Positions 8,488 through 13,830 of a DNA stretch of 13,830 bases are shown here, piece by piece; position 1 is the stretch's first letter; every line of letters begins with the position of its first letter. Source of the stretch: JBDTVS01 sp040007095 (GTDB taxonomy: Bacteria; Acidobacteriota; Vicinamibacteria; Vicinamibacterales; CAVVIG01); NCBI GenBank assembly GCA_040007095.1, contig JBDTVS010000088.1, positions 1 through 13,830 of the forward strand, given 5' to 3'. The translations under genes were made by a program, and so were the position numbers. The notes beneath the pieces were generated by a model. That model did not search any database, was not told where the DNA came from, and saw only the letters and a program-made list of their open reading frames with translations.

Positions 8488-8549
8488 GTGAGTGGGTCCG
8501 CCGGCAGGCGGACACGACGGACACATGGAAATTGCTGCAGCCGGAAAGC

Positions 8550-9722
8550 ATGAACGAGACGCCGCCCTCCGTGGCCGAGTCGCTGCTCGCCAAAGCCAAG
8601 CACGATGCCCAGGCACGGCTGCGGCTGTACATCGGTGCGGCGCCAGGCGTGGGGAAGAGCTACAAGATGCTGGAGGACGCGCACGAGCTGAAGCGCCAGG
8701 GCGTGGATGCCGTCATCGGGTTCATCGAGCCGCACGGCCGCGCCGACACGCTGGCGCGCATCGGCGACCTCGAGCTGGTGCCGTTGCGCGAGATTGCCTA
8801 TCGCGGCGTCACGCTTCGCGAGATGGACGTCGAGGCGGTCAAGGCGCGACGACCTCAGGTGGCGCTTGTGGACGAGCTGGCGCACACCAACGCCCCTGGC
8901 TCGGCGCACCAGAAGCGGTACGAAGACGTGCTCGATCTGCTGTCGGCCGGGATCGATGTCATCTCGGCGGTCAACATCCAGCACATCGAATCGCTGAACG
9001 ACGCCATCGCGTCCACGACCGGCGTCCGCGTGCGCGAGACCATCCCCGACTGGGTGCTGAAGCGGGCCGACGAGGTGGTCAACGTCGACGTCTCGATCGA
9101 CACGCTCCGCGATCGGCTTCGGCAAGGGAAGATCTACGACGCCAGGAAGATCGACCAGGCCCTCAACAACTTCTTTCGCAAGGGCAATCTCACGGCGCTC
9201 CGCGAGCTGGCGCTCCGCCAGCTCGCCAGCGATCAGGCCGGCAAGTCGGATGCATATCGCGATCGCGAGGGGCTCGAGCGACCGGTCATCCCGGAGAAGG
9301 TGATGGTCGCCATCGCCTCGCGCGGCAGCGCGAAGACTCTGCTGCGCGTGGGCTCGCGTATCGCCGGACGTCTGGCGTCCGACTGGTTTGCGGTCTACGT
9401 CGAGACCCCCAGCGAGGAGGCCGGACGAATGAAGCCGGAAGATCACGTCGCGCTGGCGGACAACATCCGTTTCGCGAAGCAGCTTGGTGCGAAGCTCGTT
9501 CAGCTGAAGAGCTCGCGCGTGGCCGACGCGCTCGTCGAGTTCGCGAAACGCGAAGGCATCACCCATGTCATCTTCGGCCAGTCCGCGCGCTCGCGCTGGA
9601 ATCTCCTGATGCACGGGTCGATCGTCGATCGTTTCCTTCGCGAGGTGCGCAACGCGACCGTTCAGATCGTTCCGGTCGGCGCCGAACCGTCCAGAGCTCC
9701 TGAGGACACCCTGGACGGATGA
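8550..9722 (+). CDS. kdpD: Short KdpD: KdpD sensor (ATP-binding) domain plus USP domain, no kinase
   Basis: The 390-residue soluble protein carries only the cytosolic N-terminal half of KdpD. GAAPGVGKS (residues 29-37) is the Walker A motif. VALVDELAHTNAPGS is the Walker B region. IDVISAVNIQHIESLND and RADEVVNVDVSIDTLRDRL are conserved KdpD-domain segments. A USP domain spans about 247-375 (KVMVAIASRGSAKTLL; THVIFGQSARSRWNLLMHGS). In KdpD this half senses ATP, K+ or c-di-AMP, depending on species. Membrane helices, HisKA and HATPase are absent; the frame ends at TGA 9720-9722, overlapping the next kinase by ATGA. Comparable short KdpDs are known from Anabaena and Deinococcus. Translation may in theory begin upstream at 8439, but that stretch is repeat-derived, so ATG 8550 (weak GGAAAG upstream) is preferred. 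Confidence 0.9.
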   Translation: MNETPPSVAESLLAKAKHDAQARLRLYIGAAPGVGKSYKMLEDAHELKRQGVDAVIGFIEPHGRADTLARIGDLELVPLREIAYRGVTLREMDVEAVKARRPQVALVDELAHTNAPGSAHQKRYEDVLDLLSAGIDVISAVNIQHIESLNDAIASTTGVRVRETIPDWVLKRADEVVNVDVSIDTLRDRLRQGKIYDARKIDQALNNFFRKGNLTALRELALRQLASDQAGKSDAYRDREGLERPVIPEKVMVAIASRGSAKTLLRVGSRIAGRLASDWFAVYVETPSEEAGRMKPEDHVALADNIRFAKQLGAKLVQLKSSRVADALVEFAKREGITHVIFGQSARSRWNLLMHGSIVDRFLREVRNATVQIVPVGAEPSRAPEDTLDG

Positions 9723-11599
9723 CGATGAAACTGCGCACCAAGCTCCTCCTCGGGTATGTCGGCTTCGTGCTCGCACTCGGCCTGCTCGGCGCGTGGAGCG
9801 CCCGCACGCTCAATCAGATGAGCGCCGTCTCAGGGCACATCATCGCCGAGAATTATGACTCCGTGGTCGCGGCTCAGGACATGAAAGAGAGCCTGGAGCG
9901 GATCGATTCGGCCGCGCTGTTCGAGCTGCAGGGGCAGCACGACCGCGCTGCGGCGCAGGCCACTGAACATCGAGCGCGGTTCGACGCTGCTTTCGACAGG
10001 GCCGCAGCCAATATCACCGAGCAGGGCGAGCCGGAGGTCATCGGGGCTATCGGGCGCGGACGTGATGAGTACTACCGCCAGTTCGATCAATTCCTCCAGG
10101 CGTCGGGCGAACGCACGGCTCGATACTTTGCCCTCCTCGAACCACTGTTCAACGTCGTTCGGGCGGACTGCGATCAGCTCCTGCACCTCAACCAGGAGGC
10201 GATGCGCCGCAAAGCCGATGCCGCATCCGGGATTGCACGTCGATGGTTCTTCATCACGCTTGGGCTCGCGCTCCTCCTCATGGTCGTGGGCGTGGTCGTT
10301 GAATTCAGCCTCTCGAACGCCATCGTCGGTCCGGTCCGGCAGCTGACCGCCGCGACGACGAGGGTGGCGGCGGGCGATCTGGACGCGGCCGTTGCGGTGC
10401 AATCCTCGGACGAGATTGGAACCCTCGCCGCCGGTTTCAACCAGATGGCCGAACGGATTCGCGAGCTCAGGCGGTCCGATCTGGGCAAGCTGCTCATCGC
10501 GCAGCAGACGACCGAAGCGGCCATCGATTCCCTCTACGACCCGGTGATCGTGACCGACGGCGACGGGCGCGTGACCCGAATCAACCCGGCCGCTGAAGGG
10601 CTGTTTGGCGGGAGAGCCGCCGCCGTTGGCAAGCCAATCGAAGACGTCACGCGCGATCCGCGTATCGCTCAGGCGGTGAACGACGTCCTGCGATCGGGCC
10701 GCCCGATGGCTTCGGAGAGCGCGGCGGCCGTCCTACCCTGGTCCGTAGACGGCACAAGGCGTGCGTTTCGCGTCCGCTCGACGCCGATGCAGGATGCCGA
10801 TCGCCGCCTGCTCGGCACCGTCACCCTGCTCGAGGACATCACCCACCTCAGCGAGATCAGCCGGCTCAAATCGGAATTCGTGGCGGCCGCGTCGCACGAA
10901 CTGCGAACGCCGCTGACGAGCGTCCAGATGGGTATTCATCTCCTGCTCGAAGGAGCGGCAGGAACGCTCGACGAACGCCAGCAGGAGATCCTGCAAGTCT
11001 GTCGCGACGATGCGGGACGGCTCGATCGCTTGATGCAGCAATTGCTGGATCTGTCGAAGATCGAGTCGGGAGACGCTGCGGTGCCCGTCCTCGCCCCCGT
11101 GCGCCCTTCGGTGCTCGCGCGCGAGGCGGCCGAGTCCCTTCGACTTCAGATCGAGGCGAAGGGCCTGCGCCTGGAGGTGGACGCCCCGCCGGATCTGCCT
11201 GCGGTCTTCGTCGATCGCGACCAGATCGAGCGGGTGATCGTCAATCTCGTGTCGAATGCCGCGCGTGCGACGCCGACCGGCGGCGCCATCACGATCCTGG
11301 CGGTGCACCGCGCCGGCGAGGTCGCGATCTCGGTGACCGATACGGGTGCAGGGATCCCCAGGGACTACCTGGCGAGAGTCTTTGAGCCGTTCGTTCAGGT
11401 GCCGGAGGCCTCGTCCGGCGGATCGGGCCTCGGCCTGACCATCTCGCGCCGGATCGTCGAAGCGCACGGCGGCCAGCTGACCGTGCAGTCGGAGCTTGGG
11501 CGCGGATCGACGTTCACGTTTACCCTTCCGACCAGCGGAAGAGAGCCGCCCGGCGCAGATGTCAGCGCGGCGCCCGGGGCAACAGAGGTACACCGATGA
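9719..11599 (+). CDS. Membrane sensor histidine kinase (KinB-like sensor, HAMP, PAS, HisKA, HATPase)
   Basis: This is a 626-residue hybrid-free histidine kinase. TM1 is at about 8-27 and an extracytoplasmic helical sensor at about 28-172 (NYDSVVAAQDMKESLERIDSA resembles KinB-type four-helix sensors). TM2 is at about 176-198, HAMP at about 198-250 (GPVRQLTAATTRVAAGDLD) and PAS at about 260-365 (YDPVIVTDGDGRVTRINPAA). HisKA has SHELRTP with His393, and HATPase has the N box NLVSNAARAT (Asn513), DTGAGIP and GSGLGLTISRRI. It starts inside the kdpD stop codon (ATGA) and its own stop overlaps the next start the same way, so the three genes are translationally coupled. The context suggests it replaces the kinase half of KdpD, receiving input from the free KdpD sensor and from the periplasm. 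Met3 (9725) is an alternative start. Confidence 0.93.
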   Translation: MTMKLRTKLLLGYVGFVLALGLLGAWSARTLNQMSAVSGHIIAENYDSVVAAQDMKESLERIDSAALFELQGQHDRAAAQATEHRARFDAAFDRAAANITEQGEPEVIGAIGRGRDEYYRQFDQFLQASGERTARYFALLEPLFNVVRADCDQLLHLNQEAMRRKADAASGIARRWFFITLGLALLLMVVGVVVEFSLSNAIVGPVRQLTAATTRVAAGDLDAAVAVQSSDEIGTLAAGFNQMAERIRELRRSDLGKLLIAQQTTEAAIDSLYDPVIVTDGDGRVTRINPAAEGLFGGRAAAVGKPIEDVTRDPRIAQAVNDVLRSGRPMASESAAAVLPWSVDGTRRAFRVRSTPMQDADRRLLGTVTLLEDITHLSEISRLKSEFVAAASHELRTPLTSVQMGIHLLLEGAAGTLDERQQEILQVCRDDAGRLDRLMQQLLDLSKIESGDAAVPVLAPVRPSVLAREAAESLRLQIEAKGLRLEVDAPPDLPAVFVDRDQIERVIVNLVSNAARATPTGGAITILAVHRAGEVAISVTDTGAGIPRDYLARVFEPFVQVPEASSGGSGLGLTISRRIVEAHGGQLTVQSELGRGSTFTFTLPTSGREPPGADVSAAPGATEVHR

Positions 11600-12348
11600 C
11601 GCTCTTGATAATCGACGACGAGGCCCACATCCGCCTCATGATGCGGCTGACGCTCGAAGCCGCGGGATATCAGGTCGATGAAGCCGGTAGCGGCGAAGAA
11701 GGCCTGGTGCGCTTTCGCGCCGAGGGCGACTACGACGCCGTGCTGCTTGATCAGAAAATGCCGGGCATCGATGGCTTGCAGACGCTCGTCCGGCTGAAGG
11801 AGCTGAAGCCAGAGGTCTCAGTCATCATGGTGACGGCGTTCGCGTCGATCGAACTCGCCGTCGATGCCCTCAAGCTCGGCGCGACCGACTTTCTCCGCAA
11901 GCCAATGACGCCGGAAACGCTTCGTGGCGCTGTCTCCGCGGCGCTCGCCAAGCGTCCGAAGACATCGTTGAGCGGCGCGGTCCTGGCGCCGCTGCACTCG
12001 AAGCCAGGTATCGAGACACTGACGTTCAATGGCTTTCGCGTCACGCGATCGCCCGGGCCGATCGCCCTCACCGCGCGAGCGCATGTATTTCACGTCAAGC
12101 GGTATCCAGGCGCAGCAGAAGTTCCGGTCACCGTCGAGATCGATCCCGAGGCCGAGGCCAGCGTGGCGCACTTGAGTCGGCGCACGCTTCAGCCGGGCGG
12201 TGCCTTCTGGCGGGAGCAGGCCGAGGCGCTCCTGACGTCGTACTTGTGGAACGAAGGCAAGACGCCGGACAACGGCCGCCTCACCGTGACCATCCGCGAG
12301 GTCTCGCGCGACGACATCGACCGCGCCGCCGCCTGGGAGTCCGACTGA
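11596..12348 (+). CDS. Response regulator with receiver domain and unrecognised C-terminal output domain
   Basis: This is a 250-residue protein. Residues 1-120 are a complete receiver: acidic pair Asp7/Asp8, phosphoacceptor Asp52 in VLLDQKMPG, Thr80 in VTAFAS and Lys102 in FLRKPM. Residues about 125-250 are not a KdpE/OmpR winged helix, a LuxR helix-turn-helix, nor an AAA+/Fis module. They read TLTFNGFRVTRSP, then AHVFHVKRYPG, VPVTVEIDPEAE, GGAFWREQAEALLTSYLWNEG and REVSRDDIDRAAAW. That suggests a beta-rich segment followed by helices. It is presumably phosphorylated by the upstream kinase, with which it overlaps by ATGA. The output is unknown: protein binding or an atypical DNA/RNA-binding fold are both possible. 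Position suggests a KdpE substitute, but it should not be called KdpE. Confidence 0.88.
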   Translation: MTLLIIDDEAHIRLMMRLTLEAAGYQVDEAGSGEEGLVRFRAEGDYDAVLLDQKMPGIDGLQTLVRLKELKPEVSVIMVTAFASIELAVDALKLGATDFLRKPMTPETLRGAVSAALAKRPKTSLSGAVLAPLHSKPGIETLTFNGFRVTRSPGPIALTARAHVFHVKRYPGAAEVPVTVEIDPEAEASVAHLSRRTLQPGGAFWREQAEALLTSYLWNEGKTPDNGRLTVTIREVSRDDIDRAAAWESD

Positions 12349-12454
12349 CACTGGTCCGAGGTTCTCCCGATCGAGCCAGCCATTTCCCAGGTTTCTAAGG
12401 AAGTTGATCGTTCTGCCGCCGCGGCAATGTCCGCACGCAATCAATGACAGAATC

Positions 12455-12470
12455 GACGGAGGAGTCCGTC
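12455..12470 (+). promoter_or_regulatory. Hairpin enclosing the Shine-Dalgarno of the next gene
   Basis: GACGGA (12455-12460) pairs with TCCGTC (12465-12470) across the loop GGAG. The ribosome site GGAGGAG (12458-12464), 7 nt before ATG 12472, lies in the stem and loop, so folding could limit translation. The rest of 12349-12454 holds no gene and no clear terminator; TGCCG-CCG-CGGCA (12414-12426) is a short palindrome without a T-run. Confidence 0.35.
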
Positions 12471-12471
12471 C

Positions 12472-13128
12472 ATGAAATGGCCTCGAGTGGTGTTGATGCT
12501 GCTCGGTATCGTCGGCGTGTGTGGATCTGTGGAGAGCGCCGCCGCGCCGCCGGTGCCGCTGGCCGGCCGCTGGAAGTTGAACCGGGAACTCAGCGAGTTT
12601 CCCAAAGAAGTCGCGTTCGGGATTGACACGACCGATGGGGATACGCCGCCGAGTGGACGGCAAAGCGGCGGAAATCAAGGTGCCGGTGGGCGCCGGGGCG
12701 GCGGTCGATCGAAAGCGGCCGGCAGCGGCGGCGGGGCAGGGTTCAGCATCCAGTCCGTCAGGGAAAGCGAGGAAGACGTCAACAAGATCAAGGAACTGAT
12801 CGCCGACGCCAGGAATCCGTCGACCATCCTCACGATTTCTCAAACCGACACGGCCGTCGTCATCACCGACTGGCAGGATCGCACGCGCGCATTTCATCCC
12901 ACCGGCAAAGAGGAGACCGCACAATTGGACTCGGGACCGATCGGCGCCACCGCGAAGTGGAGCGGCCCGCAGCTGTCGGTCCAATTCACGGTGCGAAGCG
13001 ACCGGATCTTCCGATACGTGTATTCGCGCTTGCCGGGCGGTCAGCTGCTCGTCGAGACCCGGCTCGAGGAAGGACGCTCGCGTGGTGAGAAGGCGGAGGT
13101 CATCAGGCGTGTGTACGATTCAGAGTAG
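12472..13128 (+). CDS. Exported glycine-rich hypothetical protein (lipocalin-like fold possible)
   Basis: A 218-residue protein. The N-terminus (MKWPRVVLMLLGIVGVCGSV, then ESAAAPP) is a signal peptide with likely cleavage around the Ala run at residues 24-27. The mature part opens with GRWKLNRELSEFP, a pattern seen in short exported acidobacterial proteins that resemble lipocalins. A low-complexity Gly/Arg/Ser linker (about residues 60-90; GGRRGGGRSKAAGSGGG) follows, then a beta-rich region: STILTISQTDTAVVITDWQD, TAKWSGPQLSVQFT, GGQLLVETRLEEG. GGAGGAG upstream supports the start. I do not recognise a function; periplasmic or outer-membrane ligand binding is a guess. It lies 123 bp after the response regulator, on the same strand, and co-transcription is possible but unproven. 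Confidence 0.75.
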   Translation: MKWPRVVLMLLGIVGVCGSVESAAAPPVPLAGRWKLNRELSEFPKEVAFGIDTTDGDTPPSGRQSGGNQGAGGRRGGGRSKAAGSGGGAGFSIQSVRESEEDVNKIKELIADARNPSTILTISQTDTAVVITDWQDRTRAFHPTGKEETAQLDSGPIGATAKWSGPQLSVQFTVRSDRIFRYVYSRLPGGQLLVETRLEEGRSRGEKAEVIRRVYDSE

Positions 13129-13175
13129 GCGTCTCCCTGCGTCCCGCTGGTTTGCCGCGAAAATTGGCGCGGGGC

Positions 13176-13184
13176 TGGTATGCT
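13176..13184 (+). promoter_or_regulatory. Possible extended -10 promoter element for the DUF4159 gene
   Basis: TGGTATGCT fits the extended -10 form TGn-TATnnT and lies 20 bp before ATG 13204. The only -35-like hexamer (TTGCCG, 13152-13157) is 21 bp away, too far for a standard spacing. Weak evidence only. An in-frame ATG at 13180 lies within the element. Confidence 0.2.
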
Positions 13185-13203
13185 CGCCGCGACAGGTCGT
13201 CAC

Positions 13204-13830
13204 ATGGCACTGAACCTCACGCCCCGTCGCCGGCGAACAGCGATCAACACGCTGTTCCTGTTGTGTCTGGCGGCGTCCGCCCTGGCGCAGCGCGGATTTG
13301 GCGGGTTTGTCCAGGGGCGTGTGCGTGTCCTTCGCAACACGCCGTACGATGGCAAGTTCACCTTCGTGCGCGTGAATTACGAACCGGCGCCGGGTGGATA
13401 CTGGGCCGGCGGCCGGCCGTCGTGGTCTCACGGTTACCCGCTCGCCGAGCGAAATCTGATGAAGATCATGAACGAGGTGAGCTACCTCGGCGCGCATGAG
13501 GAGGAAATCAACACGCTTTCGCTCGAAGACCCCCAGCTGTTCAAGTATCCGGTGGCCTACATCATCGAGGTCGGCTGGTGGACCCTGAGCGATCACGGCG
13601 CGACCGCGCTCCGCGATTATCTCGCCAAGGGGGGATTCCTGATCGTGGACGATTTCAAGACGCCGGGCTGGCGCGGCATTCCGGGCGGAGGCTGGGAGCC
13701 GTTCGAGAAGAACATGCAGCGCGTGCTTCCGGGCGTGCAATTCTTCGAGATGCACGCGACACACCCGATCTTCCACTCGTTCTTCGAGATCAACTCGCTC
13801 GACAATTTTCCACAGGCCTACAACGCCGGC
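13204..13830 (+). CDS. Exported DUF4159-domain protein, 3' end beyond the window
   Basis: 209 codons are visible with no stop. A signal peptide (PRRRRTAINTLFLLCLAASALA, cleavage after ALA before QRGFGG) precedes the domain. DUF4159-type features follow: FTFVRVNYEP, a WSHGYPLAERNLMKIMNEVSYL segment with the typical Tyr-Pro-x-Ala-Glu-Arg-Asn, INTLSLEDPQLFKYPVAYIIE, and LRDYLAKGGFLIVDDF, then a HPIFHSFFEI region. Known relatives are exported or membrane-anchored and often sit beside MoxR-type ATPases and DUF58/VWA proteins; no biochemical role is established. The fold resembles a glutamine-amidotransferase-like domain. An in-frame ATG at 13180 could extend it by 8 residues; neither start has a strong Shine-Dalgarno. 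It is probably unrelated to Kdp function. Confidence 0.85.
   Translation, partial: MALNLTPRRRRTAINTLFLLCLAASALAQRGFGGFVQGRVRVLRNTPYDGKFTFVRVNYEPAPGGYWAGGRPSWSHGYPLAERNLMKIMNEVSYLGAHEEEINTLSLEDPQLFKYPVAYIIEVGWWTLSDHGATALRDYLAKGGFLIVDDFKTPGWRGIPGGGWEPFEKNMQRVLPGVQFFEMHATHPIFHSFFEINSLDNFPQAYNAG

Noticed and set aside
8439..8549. N-terminal extension of KdpD from the ATG at 8439
   Set aside because: The extra 37 residues come from the inverted repeat and neighbouring palindrome (SVRLQPD...). KdpD homologues begin close to the Walker A segment, consistent with ATG 8550.
8370..9776. Minus-strand 468-residue frame antisense to kdpD
   Set aside because: No family motif; the opposite strand has clear Walker motifs and a USP domain.
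11596..12348. Annotation as KdpE
   Set aside because: Position suggests it, but the C-terminal half has no OmpR/KdpE winged-helix signature.
11818..12984. Minus-strand 388-residue frame antisense to the regulator and the exported protein
   Set aside because: It spans two plus-strand genes and the gap between them, has Arg-rich low-complexity composition and no domain.

Overview
The DNA is GC-rich, with dense coding on both strands. Its gene content suggests a Gram-negative environmental bacterium, and Acidobacteriota (perhaps Vicinamibacteria-like) is my best guess. The clues are a DUF4159-type exported protein, an exported lipocalin-like protein opening with GRWKLN, a split KdpD, and dispersed palindromes of the GTCCGGCT-GA-AGCCGGAC type. 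The assignment is inference; there is no rRNA or other marker gene in the window.

Layout. Positions 1-3035 (minus strand, running off the left edge) hold one uninterrupted reading frame of at least 1011 codons. It encodes an APC-superfamily permease, then a universal-stress-protein-like domain, then MgtE_N, a CBS pair and the start of the MgtE membrane domain. A 223-bp divergent control region (3036-3258) carries a perfect palindrome and a helically phased set of TTAG motifs. Rightward from there lies a high-affinity potassium uptake (Kdp) locus: a 56-residue membrane miniprotein, kdpF, a second KdpF-like miniprotein that looks like a KdpF/KdpA hybrid, kdpA, kdpB and kdpC. A 262-bp gap follows, containing a 25-bp perfect inverted repeat around five tandem 17-bp repeats. 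Next comes a translationally coupled regulatory trio: a short KdpD (sensor ATP-binding domain plus USP only), a separate membrane histidine kinase (KinB-like sensor region, HAMP, PAS, HisKA, HATPase), and a response regulator whose C-terminal half is not a recognisable DNA-binding domain. The right end has an exported glycine-rich hypothetical protein and the start of an exported DUF4159 protein.

How they fit. KdpA, B, C and F form the K+-pumping P-type ATPase. The regulatory trio replaces the usual two-protein KdpD/KdpE system: the cytosolic sensing module of KdpD is free-standing, the kinase is of another type, and the regulator seems to act by something other than a KdpE winged helix. The divergent giant protein joins a permease fold, a USP nucleotide-binding-like domain and a Mg2+ channel module. 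The window may therefore be a K+/Mg2+ homeostasis island in which both arms carry USP-type sensing domains. The most unusual items are the APC-USP-MgtE fusion, the regulator's unknown output domain, and the duplicated/hybrid KdpF.
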